DNA of 64,000 bases from Ailanthus altissimus (Eukaryota > Streptophyta > Magnoliopsida > Sapindales > Simaroubaceae), in assembly GCA_946807835.1 (NCBI GenBank), contig OX327697.1, forward strand, positions 22,020,001 to 22,084,000, in the 5' to 3' direction. The position numbers were made by a program, and so were the translations under genes. Below, in pieces: positions 24,240 to 35,706 of the stretch. Position 1 is the first letter of the stretch. The number at the start of each line of letters is the position of its first letter. The notes under the pieces were generated by a model. It searched no databases. It saw only the letters and a list, made by a program, of their open reading frames with translations, and was not told the DNA's origin.

Positions 24240-25181
24240 CGAATTTTTTTTTCAAAACCCGACGGAATCCACTGGAATTTTTTGAAAAGTCGCCGAAAAA
24301 TTTTAAAATCTTACCGTTTTAGCCACCGCCCATCTCAGATTACTCAAAATCCTCTGGTTGTTTCAACGTCGTCGACGACGCGCCAATCCGAAGCTGAAAA
24401 CTGCTAGACGCGCCGCCGGAATACAACTACCGCCGGCCACCATCACTTCAGATCCCAGCTGTTCTGCGGCGACGTGACTGACACCACCCACACCAATATA
24501 ATCCTTAGTCACTGGCCGTTTCAATGCCATCGACGACGCGCCAATCTAAGGTCTGAAACCGTTGAACATGCCGCCGGTCACTTTCACTTCAAATTTTGGC
24601 CATTCTACGGCGACGTGACTGGTACCGCCTAGACCGAAAGAAACCCCATTCACCGGCTGTTCAAACAAAGTCGAGTTTATGTCAATCGGAGGTCGGAATA
24701 AGTCGGACGCGCCACCTGAAGTCACTGTTTCCTGTTAGGGGTCTGTTTGTAAATTTTTTAGTATTTCAAGGTCATATCGTAATTTTCTATTCCTTTGGGT
24801 CTTTTTTGAAATTTTCAATAATTTTGGGGCTATTTTACAATTATAATAATTTTTAGGGGTCATTTTATAATTTTTGAGAAATTTAGGGGCTACTTTGTAA
24901 TTATATTATTTTATAGGTAAATTTGTAATTATTTAAATTTAAAGGGTCAATTTATTATTATTGAAAGTTTTAGGGTCAACTTAGAATTAATATAAGTTTA
25001 GGGATTAAATTGTCATTAGTAAAAAAAAAGAAAAAAAAGAAGGGTTTTAGAATTTATAAATAAGTGTGGTACTTCTCAGTGTTATTCTGCTGGTTCTGCT
25101 CTATTTAGCCCATGCCACATATCTGGGCCATCTCAAGGTGTTGCTTTTATAGGACTTACTGTTACTCTTGTACAGGATAAT
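24240..25181 (+). repeat. Leader of the Ale-like copia with GC-rich and AT-rich tandem repeats
   Basis: From 24340 to 24715 three imperfect units of about 110-130 bp share the words TTTCAA, TCGACGACGCGCCAATC, CGCCGG and CGGCGACGTGACTG. From 24725 to 25020 a second, AT-rich repeat contains GGGTCATTTTGTAATTT-like words. Where gag should be, only short remnants before 25180 remain. The open frame at 24596-24856 is not a gene. Confidence 0.55.
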
Positions 25182-26866
25182 GTGAATTGTTCCCTTAATA
25201 ACTTTGAATATTTATTCCGTCTACTCTTTTCTAATTCTGGTAAACCCTTAATTTCTGCCTCTTTTAATTTTTTAGGTAAATCTTCTTGGTATTTCAACTT
25301 TGCATGTTGTAATCACATGACTTCTGATCCTACAATTTTCTCCTCTAAAACTCTTAATTCATATTTACCATCTATTTAAACTGCTAATGGTTCTCTCATG
25401 AAAGTTAACCATGTTGGTCAATTATCTTGTCATAATCTATCTGTATCTGACACTTTTTTTATTCCTAACCTTACATCAAACCTTTTGTCTGTTGGTCAAT
25501 TATGCGAACTTGGTCTTAATGTCTTGTTTACCGCTTCTGGTTGTTGTGTGCAGATCCAAAGACCGGTCGGACGCTTGGACAGGCAGCAAAGTTAGACGTC
25601 TGTATGAACTTATTTCTTTAGATCTATCATTTCTATATCCTTCGTCTGCAGCATCTACCTCTTCAGTGCCTTCATTACATCTTTGGCATTCTCGTTTGGG
25701 TCATGCGTTAGTCAATCGCATTCGATCTCTAGTATCCAGTGGTCATTTAGATATTGTTTCCGATAATAAAGATGATTGTTTTACATGTCCTTTATCTAAA
25801 CAACCAGCCTTACCTTTTGATAATAGTACTACTGTCTCTCATGCTCCATTTGATCTTGTACATTATGATATATAGGATCCTTCTCCAAATCCCATAATGG
25901 GAGGATCCAAATATTTTGTGATATTCGTTGATGACTATTCTCGGTATACTTGGTTGTTTCTTATGAAATAACGATCCGAATTTACTAAAATTTACCAAGA
26001 TTTTGCTCAGATGATTAAAACTCAGTTCTCATGTCCTATTAAGGTTTTCTGCATTGATAATGCTATGGAGTATAGAGATTTTGATTTTCTAAATCTTTTA
26101 CAGGAACACGGTACTATATGTCAAAGGTCTTATCCTGGTACATCTCAGCAAAATAAGAGAGCTAAACGTAAACACAGACACATTTTAGATACTACTCGTG
26201 CTCTTTTTATCTCTTCTTCTTGTCCTGAACGTTTTTGGGGAGAAGCTGCTTTAACCGCTATTTTTACCATTAATCGTATTTCTTCTCCTGTTATAGAGAA
26301 TAAGTCACCTTATGAGCGTTTTTATGGAACTCTACCTAATTACAAACTCCTCAAAGTATTTGGTTGTGTTTGTTTTGTCCTACTTCAAAAACATGAGCAC
26401 ATTAAACTCCAGTCACGTACTTGATTATGTTGCTTCTTGGGATACGGGATAAAACATAAAGGTTATAAGTGTTGGGATCTTATATCTAATCGTCTTCGTA
26501 TTTCTCGTCATGTAGTCTTTCTCGAGCATACAATGTTTTTCTCTGTATCTAACTTTAAAGCTGTGTCTCCTCCTATGTCACAATTTTTTACAGATAATTC
26601 TGTTGATCTTTTTCCCAATACTTTACCTACAGATATTTCTTCTGAGTTTCATACAGGTGAATCTGCTGAAACGACGCCTGCTTCTGAGCCTCCTACCTCG
26701 TCTGAAGGATCTGCTCTAAACATTCCTGAGGCCTCCTCTACTCTATCTCTTTGTCGTTCATCTCGGGTAAGAGAACTTCCTATCAAACTTCGTGATTATC
26801 ACTGTTTCTCTACTACCCTTTCTTTATATGAGCCTCAATCATATTCCGAGGCTAGTTCTAATCTTG
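25182..26866 (+). pseudogene. Copia pol, first half: protease, GAG-pre-integrase, integrase (broken)
   Basis: In order there are: a protease remnant (CNHMTSD near 25307, with the catalytic Asp-Ser-Gly region altered); ANGSLMKVNHVG and IPNLTSNLLSVGQL; the GAG-pre-integrase LHLWHSRLGHALVNRIRSL with CFTCPLSKQ (25676-25800); integrase IFVDDYSRYTWLF (25922) with the second Asp in IDNAMEY (26055); and the C-terminal part RVRELPIKLRDY (26765). The glutamate of the usual RAERKH motif is replaced by Lys (RAKRKH near 26160), and several stops and frameshifts occur, so the integrase is dead. It is cut at 26866/26871 by the gypsy insertion. Confidence 0.85.
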
Positions 26867-26871
26867 TTTGG
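26867..26871. repeat. Target-site duplication TTTGG, left
   Basis: TTTGG immediately precedes the 5' LTR. The identical pentamer follows the 3' LTR at 39284-39288. Removing the element and one copy rejoins the copia frame across the break (SSNLVW + QQAMTEELQSL), which is direct proof of insertion. Confidence 0.97.
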
Positions 26872-28427
26872 TGATGAACACATGAAAATGCATGTTGTTA
26901 AAAGATTCAATCACCATTTAATGTCACCAATTTTAGTATTTTCTGTATTTTTAGCTTGAAATAAAGTGTTCTCCTTAAATTGTGATTAATGAATGTTATT
27001 TGGATAGGTTTAGGTAAATTGGACATAACTCTCAATGTAGAAATCGAAATGAAGAAATTCTTGAACCTGGTGCAACATGACTCAATCTTACACAAATTTG
27101 AAGAATAGTGGAAAAGCCAAATCCAACATGTTATGGGCCAAAAATTGAGATACAACAGAATCGGACTACAACTCTTACCCAGCTTGACCCAACTCACGTA
27201 TTTGGACCGTATCTCCCAAAATACGTACTCAATTGGTATAATTCTTGAAGCTGTGAATTTCTGACTTAACTATCAACAACTCGTATGTTTATGGTAAAGT
27301 CCAAATCAGCCGTTATCATGGACCAAATCGCATTGCAAGTGGGTAGAATGGTTGTTGGCCGAATTCTGGTGTATCTTTGGAATTTTGCTCATATCTCATT
27401 GGATACTCATCCAATTTGCATGAAATCAGTGCCTATGGAAAGAAGAGTCAAAATTCTACAACTTTCATGTCGGCCGCAGAAGCTGAATTGATCATTTACA
27501 TTATCAAAAACGTGCTTCAAGTGGATACACGAGTTATTGACTTAAAATTATTGAAGATTGATGTCATCCATGACATATGTCCATTCTTTGCCTATATAAG
27601 GAGACCCTTAGGACGTTTTTAGAAGATAATTTTCTCTCTTCTTTTATTCTCATTAACATGTATTGTAATTTAGGCTAGAGTTCCTAGCAAGGCTAAGAGA
27701 TGAACTTTTATGTGTAGTAAATCTACTTCCATGCTTTGATTCGGTGTCAAGAGCTATAAATGTTGTAAGTTTGGTTTTGATTAAACTCTTATCTATTTTA
27801 TTTTCTATAATCCAGAAGTTATAATTCTCATGTCTCATATATGTTCAGTCATGCTTTTCTTATGTGATTCATGTTGATTTATAATTGTTACTGGTTATAT
27901 TGTTTTATATGTTAATCTTTTACTGCAGTATTGTCAATTTGATATATTGTCGATCTTGGATAACATGTAAGGGCAATAAATGTTTGATATTCAAGTTAAT
28001 CTTTTACTGCAATATTGTCAAAATGATATATTGTCGATCTTAGATAACTTGTATAAATAACATGATGTGTGTTAATGCTTGCAAAGAGTTTAACTAAATC
28101 AAATATGTGTGTTATCAAATGTGCTATATATTACATACCTTCCGATTGATTGTTTGGGATGTGAAACTTTCAGTTGAGTTATAAATATCGAATCAAAGTA
28201 TAGAGTAGATTTATAAAGCATAATTGTGATTCTCAAAGCCTTGCTTAAATCATCATAAGACATTTTCCTCAATTCATAGACAATTCTATCTCATCCGTTT
28301 AAATCAATTAACCCTTTGCTACTGCTTTAATATTTTACTTCACTAACCTATTTTGCCAAGAGCTTCCTCGTGGGATCGACACCTCAATCTATACTGCGAT
28401 AGCCGCGTTATATTTTGAGCGTAAACA
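26872..28427 (+). repeat. 5' LTR of the Athila-like element (1,556 bp)
   Basis: It begins TGATGAACACATG and ends GAGCGTAAACA. Compared line by line with 37728-39283, I see no substitution or indel. An internal 84-bp direct repeat (units starting at 27911 and 27995, TTAATCTTTTACTGCA) is present in both LTRs. Short open frames inside are repeated in both LTRs and are not genes. Confidence 0.95.
27593..27600 (+). promoter_or_regulatory. TATA box of the Athila-like LTR promoter
   Basis: TATATAAG within CCTATATAAGGAGACC is followed by a CT-rich stretch (TTTCTCTCTTCTTTTATTC). The position, about 720 bp into the LTR, suits the U3/R border. The same box in the 3' LTR (38449-38456) could drive read-out towards the NAC exons. 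Confidence 0.65.
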
Positions 28428-28433
28428 AAAATT

Positions 28434-28451
28434 TGGCGCCGTTGCCGGGGA
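28434..28451 (+). other. Primer-binding site (tRNA-Asp) of the Athila-like element
   Basis: TGGCGCCGTTGCCGGGGA begins 6 nt after the 5' LTR. It is the complement of the 3' end of plant tRNA-Asp, the primer characteristic of Athila/Tat elements. Confidence 0.9.
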
Positions 28452-28567
28452 AGCACACTAAGCGAAAGTCGGTTGCGATTATAAATACTAAAGTGGTAAC
28501 TTTGTATATTTTCTTTTCTTTGTAAACACTTAGTTTTATTTCCTTTGTTGTGATTTATTTATTATTC

Positions 28568-29083
28568 ATGGTTGGTTCTACCACCTAATTTATTTTGTTT
28601 TCTTTAGTTAATTTGTTATATTTTATATTATCTTAATGGCTGGTTTTGCCGCCTAACTTTGTTCACTTTCTTTAGTTTATTTATTGCACTTTTTTTTTAA
28701 TGGCTGGTTTTACCGCCTAACTTTGTTCACTTTCTTTTATTTATTTCTTGCACTTTATTTCTTTAGTTAATTTATTGTATTTTCTTTTTATTTTGTGGCT
28801 GGTTCTACCGCCTAACTTAGTTCCTTTATTTCGTATTGTACTCTATTTATTTATTGCACTTTTTTTTATTGTACTTTATTTTCATTTTCTTTTACATATT
28901 TATTGCAATTTATTTTTTTTAGTTAATATGTTGTATTTTCTTTTTATGGCCGGTTCTACCGCCTAACCTTTTATTTATTTACTTATTGTATTTTCTTTTT
29001 ATTATTTATTTATTGTACTTTTTTTTCGTACTTTATTTGTTTAGTTATTGTATTTATATTTTATGGTTGGTCTTACCACCTAA
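28568..29083 (+). repeat. Leader repeat array, six copies, five with a conserved micro-ORF
   Basis: Six copies of ATGG(C/T)(T/C)GGTTYTACCRCCTAA lie at 28568, 28636, 28700, 28795, 28946 and 29063, separated by T-rich spacers with TTTAGTTAATTTATTG-like words. All except the fourth (GTG at 28795) start with ATG and encode a six-residue peptide before TAA: MVGSTT, MAGFAA, MAGFTA, MAGSTA, MVGLTT. They precede the gag ATG at 29183, so they are upstream ORFs that a scanning ribosome would meet. A role in translation control is inference; simple minisatellite growth is the alternative. Confidence 0.7.
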
Positions 29084-29182
29084 CTTATTTCTATTTCTTG
29101 TTGTGTTTATTCCACTTCTTAATTTTCCTTAAGCATTTCTTTCCTTAAAAAAAAAAAAAAAAAAAAAAAAAAATTAGGATGT

Positions 29183-32100
29183 ATGCATCGACCTAGAGAC
29201 AAACGAGGAAGATTTGTGAGAGAACTAGAACTAGAACTAGAACCACTCCCACAATTTGTAAGTGAAGAGAATTCACCTTCTAGTTCATCTTGTAATTCTA
29301 ACACAATGAGCCAACACGAAGAAAACCCCGTTAGAACTCTAAAAGATTACTTGCATCCTACTCGCACAGCCACACCATCATGCATTATATTTCCACCTAA
29401 CATACCACATTCGGATTTTAAACCTGGAATGATACAACTTCTTCCCACTTTTCATGGTCTAGATAGTGAAAATCCTTATGTACATGTTAGGGAATTTGAA
29501 GAGGTAATTGCCACCTTCCATAGCCAACCTGAAGCCATAGACACTGTTAGGCTTAAATTTTTCCCTTTTTCTTTGAAAGACAAAGCAAAGAGTTGGCTAT
29601 ACTCTTTGAGGCCGAGGTCTATAGGAACTTGGGCAGAAATGACCCAAGCATTTTTCAATAAATACTTCCCACAACATAAAACTAATGGCCTGAAAAGACA
29701 AATTTCTTCATTCTCCCAAAAAGACAGTGAAACCTTATATCAAGCATGGGAAAGGTTTAAAGAGTTGCTAAATCTGTGCCCTCACCATGGGTATGAAAAT
29801 TGGCGCTTGGTTAGTTATTTCTATGAGGGACTCACAATTAGAGAGCGCCAATTTGTTGAGATGATGTGTAATGGGGAGTTCCTTCACAAAGATCCTGAGG
29901 AAGCCATAGAATTCCTTAATGACTTAGCAGAAAAAGCCCATACATGGACTGGACCTAGCATTGCTGAAAGCACAAATAGGTCACGACCCAATGGAGTTTT
30001 CCATCTTAAGGAAGAGGATAACCTCAAAGCCCAATTAGAGGTCTTAACTAGGGAGTTAGAGGCCTTGAAATCCAAGGATAGAAGGGTCACCCACACGGTT
30101 GCTAGAGTTGAGTCACACGATGTCTGTTTTGTCTGTGGAGGAGCAGAACACTTAGCTCAGGATTGCCCCACGTATAGTGAGATGAGAGGGATATATGAGG
30201 AACAATGTAATGCCCTAGGGATGTACAAGAAGCCTTATTCACCCTACTCTGAAACATATAATCCTAGCTGGAGAAACCACCCAAATTTCAGTTGGAAATC
30301 TGACCAACAAGCCAACAACCAATGGAAACAAGAACAACAAGCACCCAAGTCTTATGTTGCACCTCAATATAATGCACGACCAACTAGGAGTTCTTTAGAG
30401 GATACATTACAAGCATTTATGGAGGCACAAAGTAAGACTAATCAAAAATTTGAAACAATTCTTGCACAGGTGGTGGACGAAAACAAAGAAATTAAGAGTC
30501 AAATCACAAAGTTGACCAGTGCCTTAACTATACAAGAGCGAGGTAAGTTTCCATCTCAACCTCAATCCAATCCAAAAGGACAATTCATGGCACAAGCTTC
30601 TACTTCTGATGTTCAAAATCTCAAAGAAGTCAATGCCATTACTACTCGAAGTGGTAAGATTGTAAGTGAACCTACTCCTGAAATTAACACATCTACGAGT
30701 AGTAAAGACGCCCCCCTTGAAAAAGAGGCCACAATGGAAAAAGAGCCCGAAAGTAAGTTTTCAATCCCAGTGCCTTTTCCTCAAGCTCTTCGACCGGTTG
30801 GAAAAAATTCAGAAATTCAAGGTGAGATTTTGGAACATTTGAAACAAGTTAAAATTAATCTTCCCTTGTTACATTTGATTAAGCAGGTTCCAACTTATGC
30901 CAAAGTCATCAAGGATTTATGCACTATCAAAAGAAAACACCATGTGAAAAAAACTGCATTTTTGGCAGAACAGGTAAGTGCAGTGATTGAACAAAAGACA
31001 CCACCCAAGTATAAAGACCCAGGATGTCCCACAATCTCCTGCCAAATTGGGACACATGAGTTTGGTCAAGCTTTATTGGACTTAGGAGCAAGTGTAAATT
31101 TAATGCCTTATTCTATTTACTTGCAGTTGGGACTTGGTGAGATTAAACCAACATCTGTAGTCCTACAATTAGCTGACCGATCAATCAAGAAACCACGGGG
31201 AATAGTAGAAGATGTTTTGTTGCAAATTGACAAATTTTACTATCCTGTTGATTTTCTTGTTTTAGATACTCATTCTGTTGTTAACATGGAGTCAAAAATC
31301 CCTCTTATTTTGGGGAGACCTTTTCTAGCCACTGCTAACGCTCTTATTAATTGCAGAAATGGTCTAATGAAATTATCTTTTGGGAATATGACTCTTGAGG
31401 TGAACATTTTCAACATTGGCAAACAACCACGAGAAGAAGACGAGTGCTATCATTCATATATGATAGACACACTTGTAGCGGAGGAAGCTTATAAAAATCA
31501 TGGCTATGATTCTTCGAAAAACCTTCTCAATTTTGATTTTGAAGAATTGTATTATCCTGATGTAACAACTAATGTGTTTAGTATTTTTGACTCACAGGAT
31601 AAACGGACTCGATTTTGGCAGCCACACTTTGAAGAGTTGCCACGAGAGAGGGAGAGACCAAAACCATCAAACCTCGAGACACCACAAGTTGAGCTTTCTC
31701 CACTGCCCAAAGGTTTGAAACACGCATTCTTGGGACCAGGTGATACCTTTCCTATCATCATTTCTTCTGAACTTAGTGCTGAACAAGAGAAAAAATTGAT
31801 AAAATTGTTAAAAGAACATAAGTCTGCATTAGGTTGGACCATAGCTGATATTAAAGGTATTTCTCCATTGATATGCTCCCATAGAATTCATTTAGAGGAA
31901 GGTTCCCAACCTCGTAGAGACCCACAAAGAAGACTTAATCCAACAATGAAAGAAGTAGTGAAGAAAGAGGTCTTGAAACTATTAGATGCGGGTATAATCT
32001 ACCCAATTTCTGATAGTCAATGGGTAAGTCCAACTCAAGTAGTTCCTAAGAAATCTGGGGTTACTGTTGTTGAAAATGAGAATGGGATACCTGTTCCAAC

Positions 32101-34594
32101 TAGGGTAGTAAGTGGTTGGAGAATGTGTATTGATTATAGAAAGTTAAACACAGCCACTAGGAAAGACTATTTTCCATTGCCTTTTATCGACCAAATTTTA
32201 GAACGTGTAGCTGGACATCCTTTTTATTGCTTTCTTGATGGGTATTCAGGGTATTACCAGATTGAGATAGCTATAGAAGATCAAGAAAAAACTACTTTTA
32301 CATGCCCTTTTGGTACTTATGCTTTTCGTAGAATGCCATTTGGATTATGTAATGCACCAGCTACTTTCCAGCGTTGCATGTTGAGTATTTTCTCTGATAT
32401 GGTTGAAAAATGCATGGAAGTTTTTATGGATGATTTGACTATTTTTGGTAATTCTTTTGATTTATGCCTACTTAACTTGAAATCTGTTTTGAGTAGGTGT
32501 GAAGAAAAAGGACTTGTGCTAAATTGGGAGAAATGTCATTTCATGGTATCTTCAGGAATCGTTTTAGGGCACATTGTATCTGAAAGAGGGATAGAGGTTG
32601 ACAAGGCAAAAATTGAATTAATCTCTAAATTACCTACACCTAAAACGGTAAAAGATGTCCGATCCTTTCTTGGACACGCTGGATTTTACAGAAGGTTTAT
32701 ACAAAATTTTTCTGCCATATCTAGACCATTGTGTAACCTTTTGCTAAAAGATGCAGAATTTACATGGACACAAGAGTGTGAGGAGGCATTCCGAACACTC
32801 ATTGCCAAACTCACCACCGCTCCTATCATGCAATCACCGGATTGGAACCTCCCATTTGAAATTATGTGTGATGCAAGTAATTATGCTGTAGGAGCAGTTC
32901 TTGGGCAACGGAGGGAGGGAAAACCCTTTGTTGTTTATTATGCTAGTAGGACTTTGAATGATGCTCAAATGAATTACACTACTACTGAAAAAGAACTACT
33001 AGCTGTTGTTTTTGCCTTAGATAAATTTCGTTCTTATTTGATTGGTTCACCTATTGTTATTTTTACTGACCACGCAGCCCTTAAGTACCTTCTTTCTAAG
33101 AAGGATGCTAAAGCCCGTTTAATTAGGTGGATTCTTCTTTTGCAGGAATTTGATATAACCATCAAAGATAAGAAAGGCGTTGAAAATGTTGTTGCTGATC
33201 ATCTATCCCGCCTTGAGTTCACTGACTCTACTGATTTGCCACCCATTCGAGACGATTTTCCAGATGAACATCTTTTTGCTATAAGCCAAATACCTTGGTA
33301 TGCACATATCGTAAATTATTTGGTTTGTGGTGAACTTCCATCTGACTGGAGTGCACAAGATAAGCGTAAGTTCTTGGTTGAGGTACGTAACTTTTATTGG
33401 GATGATCCATATCTTTTCAAATACTGTCCTGACCAAATCATGAGACGTTGCATTCCTGAAAGTGAAGTTTCTAGTGTCTTAAATTTTTGCCATAGTGCTG
33501 CTTGCGGTGGCCATTTTTCTATGAAGAAGACAGCTGTGAAAATTTTACAGTGTGGTCTTTATTGGCCCACTTTGTTCAAAGACACTAATAATTTTTGTCG
33601 TTCCTGTGAAAGATGTCAAAAGTTAGGTGCTTTATCTCGAAGAAATATGATGCCTCTTAACCCTATTCTTGTTATCGAGATATTTGACTGTTGGGGTATT
33701 GATTTTATGGGTCCATTTCCTTCATCTTTTGGCTATCTTTACATCCTTTTAGCTGTTGACTATGTATCAAAATGGGTGGAGGCTGTAGCTTGTCGTACTA
33801 ATGATAATACAACTGTGGTAAAATTCTTAAAAGAAAATGTGTTATCTAGGTATGGTACGCCACGTGTCATCATTAGTGACCAAGGAACACATTTTTGTAA
33901 TCGTTCTTTTGAAGCTTTGATGCGCAGGTATGGTGTTCTTCACAAAGTTTCCACTGCATACCACCCACAGACAAATGGACAAGCCGAGCTAGCAAATAGA
34001 GAGGTTAAACAGATTTTGGAAAAGACGGTTAACCCGAATCGCAAAGATTGGTCCCTACGCCTTTCTGATGCATTATGGGCATATCGTACTGCATACAAAA
34101 CCATCTTAGGAATGTCCCCATACCGGCTTGTTTATGGGAAAGCTTGCCATTTACCTGTTGAGCTAGAACATAAAGCTTATTGGGCTGTCAAAGCCCTTAA
34201 CTTTGATTTGAATGCTGCAGGTCTCCAGAGAAAGTTACAATTGTCAGAAATAGAAGAGCTACGAAATGACGCATATGACAACTCCAGAATTTACAAAGCT
34301 AAAATGAAAGTAGCTCATGATAAACAGATCTCAAGGAAACACTTTGAGCCAAATCAACGGGTCTATCTTTATGATTCTCGATTGCATTTACACCCTGGAA
34401 AGTTGAGATCTCGATGGACTGGTCCATTTATGGTAAGACATGTTTTTCCTAATGGTGCTGTTGAAATAGAAGACCCCACTGATGGACGGACTTTCAAAGT
34501 GAATGGACAGCGGCTAAAAAGCTACGTGGAAAAGGTAAACGACTCTATGTACCTAGGCGAGATCCCTCTTGTGGATCCTGTCTATCGTGATTGA
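29183..34594 (+). CDS. gag-pol: Gag-Pol polyprotein of the Athila-like retrotransposon (1,803 aa, intact)
   Basis: This single frame makes the capsid protein and all enzymes for reverse transcription and integration. Gag (retrotransposon gag domain about residues 100-260) leads to a CCHC knuckle C315-x2-C318-x4-H323-x4-C328. The aspartic protease has D633-L-G-A-S. Reverse transcriptase carries FMDD at 1081-1084 and the [13 protein letters not shown] box. RNase H begins at CDAS with D1230 and has TEKELLAVV. Integrase has a zinc site (H1437, H1444, C1475, C1478) and a full D1507/D1566/E1602 triad, spaced D-x58-D-x35-E. There is no chromodomain. No stop or frameshift is present, which is unusual beside the ruined elements around it. 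The ATG at 29183 was chosen because the nearby ATG at 29179 meets a stop after five codons. A poly-A run lies just before the start. Confidence 0.95.
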   Translation: MHRPRDKRGRFVRELELELEPLPQFVSEENSPSSSSCNSNTMSQHEENPVRTLKDYLHPTRTATPSCIIFPPNIPHSDFKPGMIQLLPTFHGLDSENPYVHVREFEEVIATFHSQPEAIDTVRLKFFPFSLKDKAKSWLYSLRPRSIGTWAEMTQAFFNKYFPQHKTNGLKRQISSFSQKDSETLYQAWERFKELLNLCPHHGYENWRLVSYFYEGLTIRERQFVEMMCNGEFLHKDPEEAIEFLNDLAEKAHTWTGPSIAESTNRSRPNGVFHLKEEDNLKAQLEVLTRELEALKSKDRRVTHTVARVESHDVCFVCGGAEHLAQDCPTYSEMRGIYEEQCNALGMYKKPYSPYSETYNPSWRNHPNFSWKSDQQANNQWKQEQQAPKSYVAPQYNARPTRSSLEDTLQAFMEAQSKTNQKFETILAQVVDENKEIKSQITKLTSALTIQERGKFPSQPQSNPKGQFMAQASTSDVQNLKEVNAITTRSGKIVSEPTPEINTSTSSKDAPLEKEATMEKEPESKFSIPVPFPQALRPVGKNSEIQGEILEHLKQVKINLPLLHLIKQVPTYAKVIKDLCTIKRKHHVKKTAFLAEQVSAVIEQKTPPKYKDPGCPTISCQIGTHEFGQALLDLGASVNLMPYSIYLQLGLGEIKPTSVVLQLADRSIKKPRGIVEDVLLQIDKFYYPVDFLVLDTHSVVNMESKIPLILGRPFLATANALINCRNGLMKLSFGNMTLEVNIFNIGKQPREEDECYHSYMIDTLVAEEAYKNHGYDSSKNLLNFDFEELYYPDVTTNVFSIFDSQDKRTRFWQPHFEELPRERERPKPSNLETPQVELSPLPKGLKHAFLGPGDTFPIIISSELSAEQEKKLIKLLKEHKSALGWTIADIKGISPLICSHRIHLEEGSQPRRDPQRRLNPTMKEVVKKEVLKLLDAGIIYPISDSQWVSPTQVVPKKSGVTVVENENGIPVPTRVVSGWRMCIDYRKLNTATRKDYFPLPFIDQILERVAGHPFYCFLDGYSGYYQIEIAIEDQEKTTFTCPFGTYAFRRMPFGLCNAPATFQRCMLSIFSDMVEKCMEVFMDDLTIFGNSFDLCLLNLKSVLSRCEEKGLVLNWEKCHFMVSSGIVLGHIVSERGIEVDKAKIELISKLPTPKTVKDVRSFLGHAGFYRRFIQNFSAISRPLCNLLLKDAEFTWTQECEEAFRTLIAKLTTAPIMQSPDWNLPFEIMCDASNYAVGAVLGQRREGKPFVVYYASRTLNDAQMNYTTTEKELLAVVFALDKFRSYLIGSPIVIFTDHAALKYLLSKKDAKARLIRWILLLQEFDITIKDKKGVENVVADHLSRLEFTDSTDLPPIRDDFPDEHLFAISQIPWYAHIVNYLVCGELPSDWSAQDKRKFLVEVRNFYWDDPYLFKYCPDQIMRRCIPESEVSSVLNFCHSAACGGHFSMKKTAVKILQCGLYWPTLFKDTNNFCRSCERCQKLGALSRRNMMPLNPILVIEIFDCWGIDFMGPFPSSFGYLYILLAVDYVSKWVEAVACRTNDNTTVVKFLKENVLSRYGTPRVIISDQGTHFCNRSFEALMRRYGVLHKVSTAYHPQTNGQAELANREVKQILEKTVNPNRKDWSLRLSDALWAYRTAYKTILGMSPYRLVYGKACHLPVELEHKAYWAVKALNFDLNAAGLQRKLQLSEIEELRNDAYDNSRIYKAKMKVAHDKQISRKHFEPNQRVYLYDSRLHLHPGKLRSRWTGPFMVRHVFPNGAVEIEDPTDGRTFKVNGQRLKSYVEKVNDSMYLGEIPLVDPVYRD

Positions 34595-34842
34595 TCAGGT
34601 TCAATCTATCTGTACCATATTTTATATTTTGTCTATACTTTATCTTTTGACTTTGTATTTTTGCTTTTATTTTCCTGCACATTTTATTTTACTTTATTTT
34701 CTTCTTTTTATTTTTTCTTCAGTGTGATTTTATTTCCCGGTCAAGTGGCGGATACGGTACTCCGTGACTATTAAAGTCGGTTTCTCAGTTCCCTAAAAAC
34801 TGTCCCTCAAACTGTGTATTCATCTCTTTTCTTTCTTTCAAA
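34595..34842 (+). promoter_or_regulatory. Pol-cargo spacer with a strong candidate splice acceptor
   Basis: A long pyrimidine run ends in TTTTTTCTTCAG (34711-34722), 120 bp before the ATG of the next gene. That is what a spliced subgenomic mRNA joining the leader to the downstream genes would need. No matching donor was identified with certainty. No coding sequence lies here. Confidence 0.4.
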
Positions 34843-35391
34843 ATGGATCGCATTCTTGCCAACCTTAAAAAACGTTTTCCTTCATTTCCTCAAAATGCTC
34901 TACTTAAGATTTACAAAGCACGGTGTGAAAGACTAAGGCTATTGATGTTGGGTAATATCCCTGTGGACCTTCGTTGGTTAATTGAAGCCAAGGTTCGGTT
35001 GTCCGGTGAGTTTGAAAATGATTTTGTTTCTCATATGCCTGGTCTTGGAAGAAGCTCTTATGCCAAAAGGCGACGAGCAAAAAGGTTACAAGTCTGTCAT
35101 AAATGTGCTCGATGGAATTGTAATCGGAGTTGTCGTTCTTTAGGATTCGTATCTAGAAATCGAGAAGATAAAATTCAGTTCATTAAGGATGGACTGAGTA
35201 AGGAGTCTTTGGATGATATCCTATTGACTCTTGAGACGCAACCCTGTGGGCTCGTGCAACGTGAACTTCTCGATTTATGGAACAAATTCAAAAATGAACA
35301 TCAACGGTATAGTCTCGGGAATCTGACTCTAAAAGACCCTGTTTGCCAATTTATAAGAAAATTGGATGGGAAGCCTATCCCCGACCCATAG
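34843..35391 (+). CDS. Small basic Cys-rich protein, resembling carlavirus nucleic-acid-binding proteins (182 aa)
   Basis: Seen: a 182-residue protein with an amphipathic N-terminal half (residues 1-60), then a basic patch (SSYAKRRRAKR, residues 71-81) leading straight into a four-Cys cluster C85-x2-C88-x4-C93-x3-C97 (CHKCARWNCNRSC), then QFIKDG (112-117) and a helical C-terminal third. Known: small Cys-rich proteins of carlaviruses pair an SxYAxRRRA-type basic motif with a zinc-binding Cys cluster in the same order. They bind nucleic acid, and several suppress RNA silencing. Inferred: this is a captured viral-type gene. The frame is intact inside a young element. It lies 248 bp after pol, ahead of LOG. 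The alternative is an independently evolved Athila accessory protein with a chance zinc motif. I am sure of the ORF, less so of the family. Confidence 0.6.
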   Translation: MDRILANLKKRFPSFPQNALLKIYKARCERLRLLMLGNIPVDLRWLIEAKVRLSGEFENDFVSHMPGLGRSSYAKRRRAKRLQVCHKCARWNCNRSCRSLGFVSRNREDKIQFIKDGLSKESLDDILLTLETQPCGLVQRELLDLWNKFKNEHQRYSLGNLTLKDPVCQFIRKLDGKPIPDP

Positions 35392-35646
35392 AGGGCGTTT
35401 AAGCCGTTACTGGACGTAAAACCAGAGGAAGATGTGAGCCACAATCACAACTACTTGTAAATACATGTGTTTTAATTTCAAACTTTATTTTATGAATAGT
35501 AGGGCTACTCATGTAGATGTCTTAAATTCAAATCTTTTTGTTCAATAATGCATGCGGGTCATTATGTTTAAATATTTGTGTTTTATTTTTAACTCTCTTT
35601 TGACAAACTGTCGGGTTACCATAATCATCGTTATCATTTGGCACTC
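35392..35646 (+). other. Spacer between the Cys-rich gene and LOG
   Basis: AT-rich and without a coding frame. It may hold the upstream control region for the LOG gene. No terminator or repeat is recognised. Confidence 0.4.
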
Positions 35647-35654
35647 TATAAATA
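35647..35654 (+). promoter_or_regulatory. Candidate TATA box of the transposon-borne LOG gene
   Basis: TATAAATA in a CTCTATAAATACAGC context lies 53 bp before the LOG ATG, which leaves room for a start site about 30 bp downstream and a short leader. Plant core promoters often have this sequence and spacing. It suggests the cargo gene may be transcribed by itself. Confidence 0.5.
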
Positions 35655-35706
35655 CAGCACCTCAGTTTCTTCATTTTCATATATTGAGATAAAGGTGAGA
35701 GTAGAT

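Noticed and set aside
26907..27838. Four short open frames in the 5' LTR, repeated at 37763-38694
   Set aside because: They occur identically in both LTRs, have no protein-like features and are explained by LTR identity.
29183..29304. Short minus-strand open frame overlapping the start of gag
   Set aside because: It is a shadow of the gag frame caused by Ser-rich codons and the poly-A run.
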